Positions 52,735 through 61,504 are shown, counted from the first letter of the stretch. The stretch is 64,000 nucleotides of DNA from Candidatus Poribacteria bacterium (GCA_022828145.1 JAJEJA010000024.1:115093-179092), one strand, 5' to 3'. Notes: generated by a model from the letters alone, not told the origin. Made by a program: numbers and translations.

Positions 52735-54006
52735 ATGCGTATACCGATGCTCTTCCGTTTTTCGCTATACGGCTTTCTAAAGAATCAACGCTACTACGAC
52801 CCATTCCTAATATTAGCGTTTCTTGAGAAGGGGTTGTCCTTTTTTCAAATCGGTATCCTCATCGGATTTCGAGAAATTTGCACGAATGTGTTTGAAATCG
52901 CGTCAGGTGCGGTTGCTGATCTTTACGGAAGACGTCGCGCAATGATATTTTCGTTCTGTGCATATATCGCTTCGTTCGCTACGTTTGCACTGAGCGAATC
53001 ATTTGCTGTTCTTTTCATGGCGATGTTCTTTTTCGGTTTAGGTGATGCATTCAGGACCGGCACCCACAAAGCGATGATTTTCGACTGGTTGCGGATGCAG
53101 GATAGGTTAGATGAAAAAACAAAAGTCTACGGTTTTACACGTTCTTGGTCGCAGATGGGTTCTGCATTATCAGTACTTATCGCGGGTGCTTTGGTATTCT
53201 ATCGTGGTAATTTCATAGACATTTTCTGGTATTCAATCATCCCTTACGGTGTCAACATAATCAATTTCCTCGGTTATCCATCTCAGTTGGATGGAGATAG
53301 ACAGAGCGAATTTTCATTGAAAGCGGTCGCAAAACTACTCGGGAAAGCCCTCAAAAGTGCAGTATGCTTTCCCCCGCTCCGAAGACTTGTTTTTGAGGGC
53401 ATGGGTTTTGAGGGTATGTATAAAGCCAGTAAAGACTTTCTGCAACCGATACTTAAACAGACTGCGATTGCATTACCCGTATTGGTAGCATTGGATGAGT
53501 CAAAACGTTCAGCATTGCTGGTCGCTGGGGTCTATTTTCTCCTATATTTTCTATCATCTTTTGCTTCACGGAGCTCTCACCGTTTCTCAGACTGGCGTGG
53601 GGGAGAAGAAGGGGCTGCACAATTGATGTGGTGGATAGATTTAGCACTCTTTGCATCCCTAATTCCAGCATTATGGTTTGGGTCGCTCACATTGGTAATT
53701 GTGTTATTCGTAGCATTAGCAATCCTTCAGAATATCTGGAGACCCGTATTAATCAGCAGATTTGATGCACAGTCTACACCTGACATGGGTGCGACGGTTT
53801 TGTCTATTGAAGCACAGGCAAAATCATTAGCGACTATCATCTTTGCACCACTACTTGGATGGTTAGTGGACGCATTTACACCATTTGCTCCCGTTGAAGT
53901 CGCTCAGTTTGTTCCGATAGGAATTGTTGGCACATGTATCGCCATCGCAATACTCTTTGCCTATCACAGCAAATTGGAAGCGAACCCTGCATTTACACCT
54001 GAATAA
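52735..54006 (+). CDS. MFS transporter
   Basis: The 423-residue protein has about 12 TM helices. Motif A appears as GAVADLYGRRRAMIF at about residues 56-70. TM4 contains FFGLGDAFRTGTHKAMIFDW, a pattern seen in MFS members of the YHXX/antibiotic or sugar efflux type. The C-terminal half repeats a weaker SSHRFSDWRGGEEG loop. The substrate is unknown. It starts soon after the lipoprotein stop and is followed by the AlkB-like gene after 21 bases, so an operon is possible. Confidence 0.86.
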   Translation: MRIPMLFRFSLYGFLKNQRYYDPFLILAFLEKGLSFFQIGILIGFREICTNVFEIASGAVADLYGRRRAMIFSFCAYIASFATFALSESFAVLFMAMFFFGLGDAFRTGTHKAMIFDWLRMQDRLDEKTKVYGFTRSWSQMGSALSVLIAGALVFYRGNFIDIFWYSIIPYGVNIINFLGYPSQLDGDRQSEFSLKAVAKLLGKALKSAVCFPPLRRLVFEGMGFEGMYKASKDFLQPILKQTAIALPVLVALDESKRSALLVAGVYFLLYFLSSFASRSSHRFSDWRGGEEGAAQLMWWIDLALFASLIPALWFGSLTLVIVLFVALAILQNIWRPVLISRFDAQSTPDMGATVLSIEAQAKSLATIIFAPLLGWLVDAFTPFAPVEVAQFVPIGIVGTCIAIAILFAYHSKLEANPAFTPE

Positions 54007-54027
54007 TATCACCTGATACGCAAAACA

Positions 54028-54666
54028 ATGGAACAACTACCCTTATTCTCTTCATTAGAACAGCATAACATTCGAGAGCCGGACCCTCCACCCAAAAACA
54101 GAGAAGCAGCAGATGTAATCCATGGGTTACATTATGTGCCAGATTATATCACCGATTATCAACACGATTGGCTCATAGACAAAATAGGTGAACAGGAGTG
54201 GTCCTACTTTGGTAAAAGACGTATGCAGAATTACGGGTCAAAGTATGATTACAATACAGGGGAGTTGAAAGAAGAAAGTCAAAGACGTGAGTTGCCTGAA
54301 TGGCTGAATAGACTTAGCGAGAAATTGCATAGAGATAGACACATGACGAAAGTCCCAAATCAGGTGCTAATCAGTGAATACGAACCGGGACAAGGTATCG
54401 GTGGACACATTGATAAGGAGCCGTGGTTCAAGGATACGATTATTATTCTGAGTTTGGGGACAAGTTGCATTATGGAATTTACTAACGATGTTGATAAGAC
54501 GAAAAAGGTGCAGGTCTGGCTTGCGAAACGGAGTATAGCGATACTACAAAAGGCAGCGAGATATGAGTGGTTGCACGGTATTCCTGCCAGAAAATCAGAT
54601 ATGTGGGAGGGACGAAAGTATATAAGGCAACGGCGCGTATCGCTGAGCTTTAGGAGAACGGAGTGA
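54028..54666 (+). CDS. AlkB-like Fe(II)/2-oxoglutarate dioxygenase
   Basis: The 212-residue protein has the AlkB-type core. QVLISEYEPGQGIGGHIDKE holds His127 and Asp129, the distal His183 is in WLHGIPARKSD, and RRVSLSFRR carries the two terminal Arg residues that define the AlkB family. The residues LSLGTSCIMEF form the usual strand between them. AlkB homologues remove alkyl damage from nucleic acids or modify proteins. The N-terminal EPDPPPKN segment is an extra extension. It was probably transferred with the MFS gene. Confidence 0.9.
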   Translation: MEQLPLFSSLEQHNIREPDPPPKNREAADVIHGLHYVPDYITDYQHDWLIDKIGEQEWSYFGKRRMQNYGSKYDYNTGELKEESQRRELPEWLNRLSEKLHRDRHMTKVPNQVLISEYEPGQGIGGHIDKEPWFKDTIIILSLGTSCIMEFTNDVDKTKKVQVWLAKRSIAILQKAARYEWLHGIPARKSDMWEGRKYIRQRRVSLSFRRTE

Positions 54667-54720
54667 CCTGCCATTCAACCCAGAGAGGAAAGGTATCAAG
54701 ACGCGTTTGTAGGGAGTGTT

Positions 54721-55068
54721 TCAATCCTTATTCAAGATGAAGTTGTTGGCATTCACGTGGATGACCTGTCCAGGTTGCACGCCTTTGAGCACTTGATTCA
54801 CTTTAGACATAGCAGGTTCAATGTGTTGTAGTTTATTACTCTTAGCAAAGATGATAATAATACCGATAGAATATTTTCTGATGTTCTGTTGATATTCAAA
54901 GCCCTTATCCATCGTCACCAGCACATCAAACGTTTTTTCGGCTTGTTCAAGGAGTTCGCTATTTCGCTTTCCTTTCCACCCTTGTCGATCCACAGTTGTC
55001 ACGTAGCAATCGGGATCAAAATATCGGATTAATCGCCAGTTTAAGTTTTCGTCAAGTAGAACCCGCAT
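54721..55068 (-). CDS. DUF5615 PIN-like toxin
   Basis: From ATG 55068 the product has 115 residues (the frame to 55107 overlaps the antitoxin gene). The Mut7-C/PIN-like features are MRVLLDENLNWRLIRYF at the N-terminus, FDVLVTMDKGFEYQQNI in the middle, and the tail GVQPGQVIHVNANN. The acidic Asp/Glu pair and TMDKGF match DUF5615 proteins encoded with DUF433 antitoxins. The start lies 1 base after the stop of the upstream gene. It is likely a ribonuclease toxin. Confidence 0.82.
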   Translation of the reverse strand: MRVLLDENLNWRLIRYFDPDCYVTTVDRQGWKGKRNSELLEQAEKTFDVLVTMDKGFEYQQNIRKYSIGIIIIFAKSNKLQHIEPAMSKVNQVLKGVQPGQVIHVNANNFILNKD

Positions 55069-55069
55069 G

Positions 55070-55633
55070 TCACTTTGATTTCCTATCTTGTTGTGCATAA
55101 GCATCAAGTGCCGTTGTCAATGCGAATTCTAAAAATGCAATTGCCTGATCTCGCGACACAGTAGGGAACCCATCAAGAAAGTCATCAAGACTCTCTCCAG
55201 TTTTCAGATGGTGAATTAGCGACTGGATCGGCACACGAGTGCCGATAAACACTGTTGCCCCGTGGTGAATCTCGGGGTCTTGGTTTATCATTGCTTTGTA
55301 TAAACGAAACGCAGTCCACTCGGGGTCTATATCTTGACGAGAACAATCAGAGCTGCTATAATACCGAGCTGAGGGACACACTGTTGACATAAACTGTATC
55401 TGTGTCGCTTGAGATAGTTTTTCACATATATCTGCAATAGCACTTCCGTCACGTTTAGTATGCTCCATTTTGGGTATTACTCGGACATACAAGACATCGT
55501 TACTGACTTGCTCCAAAAATTCTTCTGACAACCTTTTAGACACGGGTTCACTATATTCCAAATACGGATAATGTTCTTTTAGAATACGCACTAATTCATT
55601 TACAACGGACGGGTTTTCGTGTAGTTTTTCCAT
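55070..55633 (-). CDS. DUF433 antitoxin with N-terminal extension
   Basis: The 187-residue protein has a C-terminal DUF433 domain (residues 125-185): DPEIHHGATVFIGTRVPIQS and HHLKTGESLDDFLDGFPTVS. DUF433 antitoxins are normally about 75 residues and this one has an extra 120-residue N-terminal domain of unknown role, rich in charged helices and with a Cys/Ser segment (STVCPSARYYSSSDCSRQD). The extension may sense a signal or bind DNA. It is coupled to the toxin gene by a 1-base gap. GAAGGAAAAT precedes the ATG. Confidence 0.8.
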   Translation of the reverse strand: MEKLHENPSVVNELVRILKEHYPYLEYSEPVSKRLSEEFLEQVSNDVLYVRVIPKMEHTKRDGSAIADICEKLSQATQIQFMSTVCPSARYYSSSDCSRQDIDPEWTAFRLYKAMINQDPEIHHGATVFIGTRVPIQSLIHHLKTGESLDDFLDGFPTVSRDQAIAFLEFALTTALDAYAQQDRKSK

Positions 55634-55794
55634 TATTATTTTCCTTCTGAAAAATTGCTAAAATTTATTTAGGTTACGATAATCGCATTGATTAATCACC
55701 TTCATTTAATTACTTGCAATTACTTCAAAGCTTACCTGATAAGTGTCCATCAAATAACTGTAATCTTAGAATGATACTGATAACGGTATAATGG

Positions 55795-55820
55795 AAAAGC
55801 ACGATCTGAAGACCGTGCCT
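55795..55820 (-). terminator. Intrinsic terminator after the secreted carbohydrate-binding gene
   Basis: On the minus strand AAGGCACGGTCTTCAGATCG continues TGCTTTT, a stem of about 9 bp (one G-T pair, loop TTC) followed by a U-tract. It lies 18 bases beyond the stop of the gene at 55838. Confidence 0.7.
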
Positions 55821-55837
55821 TATGTAACCGAGTATAG

Positions 55838-56506
55838 TTAAAAACGTTTTGATTTAACAGATGCCCATTGCGTTGTTAACTTTTGCTTGGCATCAACGGA
55901 TTGCGGTTCTCCATCAAGGGATAACTCATCTTCAGGTTGTCCTTCAAAGAAACGGAAATTATCAAGCCAGAAATCAATATCTGACTGTGCAATTGCTAAG
56001 CCTACCCACATCTGTCTTTGGATATCCCTACTTGCAGCAAAAGTCAGTTTATACTCTTCCCACGTTTGTCCTGTCAGTTGAATATCTCCACCTTGCAGGA
56101 AATCCCAGGGCTCTTGTTGCATCTGTATATTAACGCTGACTTGTCTCGGCTCTTCGGCACGCGCCCAAAAAATCAAGGTATACTCTTTTCCACCCTGCAT
56201 TGATACATTCAACTGTTTAATCTTTGCATGCCAATTCGTGCCTGTTGCTTGTACACCTACAATTTTGAGACATTGGTCACCGTGCTGTGGGTTATCCTCA
56301 TCAATCTCCATTGTGTACAACCCGCCTCTGTCGCAGCAGGAACCATCTTCCAAATCCCATGCTGTCAGACCATCCTCAAAACTGTAGTTTTCAAGGAGAA
56401 GTTCACCAGTCTCCCATTTACCAAAATCTTGAACTGTACCTGCCACACAATTCCCAACTATCATTATAGCAGTCAAAACAGTGCTTATAACGTAACGTTT
56501 TCTCAC
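55838..56506 (-). CDS. Secreted carbohydrate-binding-like protein with conserved C-terminal tail
   Basis: The 222-residue protein has a signal peptide (cleavage near CVAGT). The body resembles CBM4/9-like galactose-binding folds: LLENYSFEDGLTAWDLEDGS, GDQCLKIVGVQATGTNWHAK, EYTLIFWARAEEPRQVSVNI, TWEEYKLTFAASRDIQRQMW and SDIDFWLDNFRFFEG. It ends AKQKLTTQWASVKSKRF, the same C-terminal motif as the jelly-roll-like genes at 28762 and 29393, although the body is unrelated to theirs. An intrinsic terminator follows. Confidence 0.82.
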   Translation of the reverse strand: MRKRYVISTVLTAIMIVGNCVAGTVQDFGKWETGELLLENYSFEDGLTAWDLEDGSCCDRGGLYTMEIDEDNPQHGDQCLKIVGVQATGTNWHAKIKQLNVSMQGGKEYTLIFWARAEEPRQVSVNIQMQQEPWDFLQGGDIQLTGQTWEEYKLTFAASRDIQRQMWVGLAIAQSDIDFWLDNFRFFEGQPEDELSLDGEPQSVDAKQKLTTQWASVKSKRF

Positions 56507-56545
56507 TAAAATCCTCCTATTGATATATTTATATTTTGTAAATGT

Positions 56546-56908
56546 TTATCCACGCATGAGAGATTCCACTTCAGGTAATACTTTTTTCACCGCAGCCTGG
56601 TCAACTTGGTCTGCGACACTGGTATATCCTGCAGTATTAATCATCTCAGCAAGATGTGTTCCCAGTTGTTCAATAGTCCATGCTACCGAATCTGGTACAG
56701 TCTCTTTATCAAGCTTTCTATGATCGTTTTTGCCTGATGGGTCGTAATGATAGTGCGGATTTTTACGGAAGCAGTCAAATCGTAGGAGTTGGATATTCTC
56801 ACCATCTGCTTTACCAAACACACGCACGGTGGGACCCCCATCTTCTCCTAAATTACGGTTATCTACCCGAAGTTCAACGCCACCAACATGAAATACTTTC
56901 TCGTCCAT
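56546..56908 (-). CDS. Small conserved protein, unknown
   Basis: Starting at ATG 56908 (GGGAGAAG upstream), the product has 120 residues. The frame to 57061 runs into promoter sequence and is not used. N-terminal strands (VFHVGGVELRVDNRNLGEDG, VRVFGKADGENIQLLRFDCF) are followed by a His/Tyr segment (FRKNPHYHYDPSGKNDH) and C-terminal helices. The His cluster could bind metal. I do not recognise the family with confidence; some annotations use DUF7700 for this type. It has a consensus promoter and shares the intergenic region with the divergent phosphoesterase. Confidence 0.72.
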   Translation of the reverse strand: MDEKVFHVGGVELRVDNRNLGEDGGPTVRVFGKADGENIQLLRFDCFRKNPHYHYDPSGKNDHRKLDKETVPDSVAWTIEQLGTHLAEMINTAGYTSVADQVDQAAVKKVLPEVESLMRG

Positions 56909-56940
56909 TTTTCTTCTCCCGATTGTTGTCATATAGATAA

Positions 56941-56969
56941 TTATACACACAAAACGAAAACATGTCAAA
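56941..56969 (-). promoter_or_regulatory. Consensus sigma70 promoter, minus strand
   Basis: On the minus strand TTGACA (56964-56969) and TATAAT (56941-56946) are separated by exactly 17 bases, both perfect consensus. It drives the small gene starting at 56908, with a leader of about 27 bases. Confidence 0.8.
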
Positions 56970-57045
56970 TAATGGCGTATATAGTTTAATTTTGCTTGCA
57001 AATTTTCTGCATAATGTTTATATTTATACGGGAGGTAAATCACCG

Positions 57046-57993
57046 ATGGTGAACAACACATTAAAGTTTAACCAGAACGGTCTTTTTAAGATTGTCCAGT
57101 ATACTGATATACACTGGCAGAACGGTGAATCTGTTGACCAGAAATCCGCTGAACTGATGGAAAGTATAGCAGAAGCAGAAAAACCTGATCTGATCGTGTT
57201 AACAGGAGATATGTTGTCTGGTGGAGGATGTGACGATGCAAGCGCATCTATGCGTCAAATCGTCAAGATAATGGAGAACTGCAACACCCATTGGACTGCG
57301 GTGTTTGGAAATCACGACGATGAGGGAACAGCAAACCGTCATGAGTTGATGGTCGTCATGCAGGAGAGTGATCTGTCACTCATTGAACAGGGACCGGAGG
57401 ACATAACTGGCGTTGGAAATTTTGTTCTAACAGTTCAGGACTCAGAAGATGACAACCCTGCTGCGCTGCTGTATTTTATAGATTCCGGGAGTTATGCCCC
57501 CACAGATATAGGCGGTTACGATTGGATTAGAAGAGACCAGATTGAATGGTATCTTGATGAATCTGCAAGATTTACTAACGATGCCGGACATCAACTTCCC
57601 GCACTCGCTTTTTTTCATATCCCGATACCCGAGTATCATGAAGTATGGGATTTCCACACGTGTTACGGTGCAAAATATGAAGATATATGCGCCCCAAGAG
57701 TAAATACGGGCCTGTTTGCTGCCTTGCACGAAGCAGGAGATGTGTTAGGTACTTTTGTGGGACATGATCATATCAACGACTTCTGGGGAGATTTACACGG
57801 GATACGTCTCTGCTACGGGAGGGCAACCGGGTATAACACCTACGGTAAAGATGAATTCCCACGTGGCGCACGCGTAATAGAATTAAAAATGGGTGAACGG
57901 CAATTTGATACTTGGCTTCATCTTGACGATGGAACTATCATTCATGAACAAACACAGCATACACCACTACAACGCACGTTCACTAATGGTTAA
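57046..57993 (+). CDS. Calcineurin-like metallophosphoesterase
   Basis: The start at ATG 57046 has GGGAGG upstream. The frame from 56962 extends through the divergent promoter and is rejected. The 315-residue protein shows metal-binding motifs: IVQYTDIHWQ (Asp21, His23), DLIVLTGDML (Asp55), VFGNHDDE (Asn89, His90), AFFHIPIPEY and FVGHDHINDF. The latter resembles the purple acid phosphatase/Icc-like branch. It is cytoplasmic with no signal. The substrate is unknown (phosphodiester or phosphomonoester). Confidence 0.88.
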   Translation: MVNNTLKFNQNGLFKIVQYTDIHWQNGESVDQKSAELMESIAEAEKPDLIVLTGDMLSGGGCDDASASMRQIVKIMENCNTHWTAVFGNHDDEGTANRHELMVVMQESDLSLIEQGPEDITGVGNFVLTVQDSEDDNPAALLYFIDSGSYAPTDIGGYDWIRRDQIEWYLDESARFTNDAGHQLPALAFFHIPIPEYHEVWDFHTCYGAKYEDICAPRVNTGLFAALHEAGDVLGTFVGHDHINDFWGDLHGIRLCYGRATGYNTYGKDEFPRGARVIELKMGERQFDTWLHLDDGTIIHEQTQHTPLQRTFTNG

Positions 57994-58109
57994 GAAACAT
58001 TGTAAAGACGAATTCAGTATTTCAAACCTTGAATTTTATTTTTCATATCCAGTGATTATCATATATTTTACCATGTTGAATTCAAGGTCCTATCCTTGAG
58101 GAGGTTAAT

Positions 58110-58454
58110 GTGAGAGCACAACCACAAGTCACTATCCGCTTTGAAGAAGATGTCGCAGTTTTTGACATTACAGGATATCTAACAAATGAATCTGAAGACG
58201 CTATGAATGATGCTTATGCGCATAGTGATGTTCAGGAAGCAACAAAACTACTACTCAATTTTGATCGTCAGAGTTTTATAACAAGCAGCGGATTCGGCAC
58301 AATCATCAAACTGCTTTGGAAAACACGAGATAAAGGGCAATCTATGCGTATAGCACATCCCGCTACACAAGTAAGAACCATCTTTAATACCATCGGATTG
58401 ACACAGAGCATCGGTGTGTTCGCGACAGAAGAAGAGGCGTTAGCAGACTTTTAA
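58110..58454 (+). CDS. STAS-domain anti-sigma factor antagonist
   Basis: The 114-residue single STAS domain starts at GTG with GAGGAGG upstream. The central strand-helix segment KLLLNFDRQSFITSSGFGTI carries the Ser normally phosphorylated by anti-sigma kinases (SSGFG, Ser72-73 region). VRTIFNTIGLTQSIGVFATE is the usual C-terminal helix. Such proteins release sigma factors or regulate other partners. No RsbW-like kinase is adjacent. Its 3' end overlaps the convergent DUF6785 gene by 4 bases. Confidence 0.85.
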   Translation: MRAQPQVTIRFEEDVAVFDITGYLTNESEDAMNDAYAHSDVQEATKLLLNFDRQSFITSSGFGTIIKLLWKTRDKGQSMRIAHPATQVRTIFNTIGLTQSIGVFATEEEALADF

Positions 58455-60343
58455 GGGAAGAGCGTGTACATGTTTGTGTTAAACAGTACTCCTAAGAGAC
58501 TCCAGAGACTACCTGCAAGAAATTGTCCAAAGATTAAGCCTAAGAACAGTGGAAGCGCATGACGATAAGCACGAACACCGCCTCCTGTGAATATTATTCT
58601 CTTGAAAAGCCAACCCAAGAATATTGAAAACCACATCCAACCGATTGCCCAACCATTACCAACGGCATAACCGACTGGATAGAAGGGCCACCACAAAAAT
58701 TGCCGTTTGAGTACTGTCAAGATCACTGTAAAGACGAAACCAAAACCGATATATTGGATCGCTGGTAGGTTGGGAGCACGTGGTGAGGTTATCCAATTCT
58801 GTAGACGATTAAACTCACCGACTCCCCATCGCGCGAATCGGTACTCATAGTAAAGCGCAACATGACCGACAATTGATATGACTGCACCAACGATAGATGC
58901 TACTATCAGTGCAACAACTAACCGATTTTCACGAAGACTGAAGTGTCTACCAATTTTAAAGGCTTCCAGCTGATGCGGCATCGGATGACAACGATACCCG
59001 TAAGCAAGCCACGATAGAAGCGTGGTATTGGTCAGATTCTGTGCACCCAGTGGACGGCTACCTAAAAACAGTAGCATGAGGCGATCTGGATGCACTCTAT
59101 GTAACTCATGTGTGGGAGGACCGAGTTCTGCACGCATACGTGTCATGCCAATACACAGTATCAAGTAAATACCGAAATATCCAAGCGCAACCCACGGGGA
59201 CAATCCTGCGTAATACCAGAAGATTAAAACAAACGCTAAACCGAACAGCAGACCGAAAACTGCAAGACGATACAAAGGATCTTTGGATCTAAAGGAGAAA
59301 ACACCTCCCAATACCTTTAGTATCTCTCTACGGCTTGTCAATAAAGCGAGTAATCCAATCCCGATCCATGCCCCCGCACGTTGTTCTGTCTGAAATCCTA
59401 TCGCGGTTGTCCATCCTGTTGCGCTGAAAAAGACGCGTTGGAGTCCCCAGAATAAATAAAATGCCCAAAAAGACAAGGCTAAGTCCAATGGCATTAGGTA
59501 CCCGAGGCCTATAGCGAAAGGATACACATATACGGGTAAACGTCCCATCGCATTCCAAGGACGATCTGCAAAGAAGAGCTGATACTTTATCTTTAGAGAA
59601 GGTATGACCGGGAAGAGGTAATTGAGACCCGCAAGTAATTCTAATCCAAATGCGATACCGAAACCGAGCCAGATGAGTTTATTACGAAAAAGGTTTGATG
59701 TATTACCCAGGAGTTCTACGGGGAGTGTTGTCAATGGATAACTCAGTTTTTCATGGTCTATCCACTGTTTCCGTATGATGATGTTGATACATAGCATCAT
59801 AAACAGGAGCACGATCACCAGAGCACTCCACGCAACTATCGGTACAAACCACGCCTCCATATAGATAGGTCGCCAGAAAGTGTCATCGCCTTCAAAATAG
59901 CCTTGAAGTATCTTTCGGTCCGTAATAGTTAACCAGGTGGGTAAGAAACGGAAGAAGATATCCGACCACTCATTTTCGGGTGTGGCAAACCAACCTGCGT
60001 TTGCTATCATCGGCACTAATTGTCGTACAATATCGTGTCCGGCAAGTGCTGTTGCGACAGAGACCATAATATAGGTCATCGCCAATTCACGCGAAGTTGG
60101 TGCGATATGCTTTAGGTATTTTCTCAGAAGAGGAGTGATTGCAGCCAACAGAAAGAATGTGAACAGCACAGTAGGAAAGATTGAGAAATCTGTGAGTTCC
60201 CATACCACACGGTTCTCTGCCGAGATTATCCAATAGCAGGTTAGTATGATGAGGATTGAACCGAAAAGAAGCGTGCCAACTACGAAGCGGAGTCTTGAAG
60301 GTTTTGCTACATCCCGAATTGCACTATGTTCGTTTTGATGCAT
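58451..60343 (-). CDS. Large membrane protein of the DUF6785/DUF6784 type
   Basis: The start at ATG 60343 is favoured because the longer frame to 60430 lies inside the MITE end and beyond. The protein has about 630 residues and 12 or more TM helices, with a conserved soluble loop around GMTRMRAELGPPTHELHRVH. That loop and the region GSRPLGAQNLTNTTLL are typical of this family of unknown function, found in Poribacteria, Planctomycetes and similar groups. It may be a transporter. TAGGATT directly before the ATG is a weak ribosome binding site. Confidence 0.78.
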   Translation of the reverse strand: MHQNEHSAIRDVAKPSRLRFVVGTLLFGSILIILTCYWIISAENRVVWELTDFSIFPTVLFTFFLLAAITPLLRKYLKHIAPTSRELAMTYIMVSVATALAGHDIVRQLVPMIANAGWFATPENEWSDIFFRFLPTWLTITDRKILQGYFEGDDTFWRPIYMEAWFVPIVAWSALVIVLLFMMLCINIIIRKQWIDHEKLSYPLTTLPVELLGNTSNLFRNKLIWLGFGIAFGLELLAGLNYLFPVIPSLKIKYQLFFADRPWNAMGRLPVYVYPFAIGLGYLMPLDLALSFWAFYLFWGLQRVFFSATGWTTAIGFQTEQRAGAWIGIGLLALLTSRREILKVLGGVFSFRSKDPLYRLAVFGLLFGLAFVLIFWYYAGLSPWVALGYFGIYLILCIGMTRMRAELGPPTHELHRVHPDRLMLLFLGSRPLGAQNLTNTTLLSWLAYGYRCHPMPHQLEAFKIGRHFSLRENRLVVALIVASIVGAVISIVGHVALYYEYRFARWGVGEFNRLQNWITSPRAPNLPAIQYIGFGFVFTVILTVLKRQFLWWPFYPVGYAVGNGWAIGWMWFSIFLGWLFKRIIFTGGGVRAYRHALPLFLGLIFGQFLAGSLWSLLGVLFNTNMYTLFP

Positions 60344-60394
60344 AATCCTATCATAGCACATTCTTAAGGTTTCAGCAACAGCTTTCTTAGGTGT

Positions 60395-60536
60395 AACGTG
60401 AGTTTGATAAATCATTTCGGTTGCGTTCACTCACACTATTTCGTATCCGATAGGCGTGCATTGTAGCACAAACTTTCAGTTTGTGGCACATTTTCGCAAA
60501 CTGGAAAGTTTGCGCTACATTTATCAAACTAACATT
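60395..60536. mobile_element. MITE-like element, core type B
   Basis: The 142-bp element has ends AACGTGAGTTTGATAAAT and ATTTATCAAACTAACATT. The core differs completely from type A: TCATTTCGGTTGCGTTCACT, CGTATCCGATAGGCGTGCAT, then the palindrome TGTAGCACAAACTTTCAG...GCGCTACA. It is nearly identical to 63862-64000. It lies in the divergent intergenic region upstream of the DUF6785-type and FAH genes. Confidence 0.8.
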
Positions 60537-60604
60537 AGATGAATGTCTTGAAATCCTTGACAAAATGGTGACATTTTGCGAAAATGATAATGGAGGAATT
60601 ATCT

Positions 60605-61354
60605 ATGAAATTAGCACGATATGATATGAATGGAACAATTGGATACGGAATTGTTGATGGAAATAGTTTGCGAACTTTAGACGCATGTCCGTTTACAGAT
60701 TTCAACGAAACGGGAGATACCGTCCGTTTAGAAGATGTTAAACTGCTTGCACCTACAAAACCTTCAAAAGTACTTGCTGTTGGTTTAAATTATCGCAGTC
60801 ATTTAGGTGATGCAGCAGAACCGAATAACCCTGAAATTTTCATCAAAACACCATCATGTATAAATGATCCTGAAGGTGAAATTGTGCTGCCTGAAGGTGA
60901 TGACGATGTGCATGCGGAAGGTGAATTGGTGGTGATTATGAAAGCAAAAACACAGAAAGCGACTCCTGAGGAAGCTGCTGAGAATATCCTCGGTGTAACC
61001 TGTGGGAACGATGTAAGCGCACGCACCTGGCAGAAAAACGACTTGCAATGGTGGCGCGCAAAAGCATCCGACACTTTTGGTCCCATGGGACCTGTTATCG
61101 CAACTGAGGTTGACTACAACGACCTTCAATTGGAAACACGTATCAACGGAGATGTGGTTCAGTCACAAACAACTGCTGACCTAATCTTTCCTGTGCCTGT
61201 GATCATTAGCTTCATCTCTCAATCTATGACCTTAGAGGCTGGCGATGCAATCTATACAGGCACCCCTGGAACGACAACCGCTTTAAAAGCAGGTGATGTC
61301 GTTGAAGTTGAGATTGAAGGTATCGGTGTATTGCGGAATGGCGTTGTTGCATAA
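60605..61354 (+). CDS. Fumarylacetoacetate hydrolase family protein
   Basis: The start at ATG 60605 has GGAGG 8 bases upstream (the frame from 60584 includes the ribosome binding site). The 249-residue protein has the FAH core: VLAVGLNYRSHLGDAAEPNN, GEIVLPEGDDDVHAEGELVV with metal ligands Glu-Gly-Glu, CGNDVSARTWQKNDLQWWRA, KASDTFGPMGPVI and YTGTPGTTTALKAGD. Such enzymes are acylpyruvate hydrolases or decarboxylases in aromatic and sugar degradation. It is flanked by type B MITEs in opposite orientation at 60395 and 61358. Confidence 0.92.
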   Translation: MKLARYDMNGTIGYGIVDGNSLRTLDACPFTDFNETGDTVRLEDVKLLAPTKPSKVLAVGLNYRSHLGDAAEPNNPEIFIKTPSCINDPEGEIVLPEGDDDVHAEGELVVIMKAKTQKATPEEAAENILGVTCGNDVSARTWQKNDLQWWRAKASDTFGPMGPVIATEVDYNDLQLETRINGDVVQSQTTADLIFPVPVIISFISQSMTLEAGDAIYTGTPGTTTALKAGDVVEVEIEGIGVLRNGVVA

Positions 61355-61357
61355 CTT

Positions 61358-61501
61358 AACGTGAGTTTGATAAATGTAGCGTAAACTTTCCAGTTTGCGC
61401 CAGATGTGCTACAAACTGAAAGTTTGTGCTACAATTCGTGTCTCTCGGATACGAAAATGGCGTGAGCGAACACATCCGAAATGATTAATCAAACTGACGT
61501 T
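61358..61501. mobile_element. MITE-like element, core type B, inverted, with 5-bp target duplication
   Basis: The 144-bp element has AACGTGAGTTTGATAAAT at the left and the inverted TTAATCAAACTGACGTT at the right, with a type B core in the opposite orientation to 60395. It is flanked by AACTT at 61353-61357 and 61502-61506. The target lies between the convergent FAH and PhyH genes, and the duplications overlap both stop codons, so neither protein is altered. Confidence 0.85.
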
Positions 61502-61504
61502 AAC

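Noticed and set aside
60344..60430. N-terminal extension of the DUF6785-type protein
   Set aside because: It overlaps the MITE end and has no family similarity; ATG 60343 is preferred.
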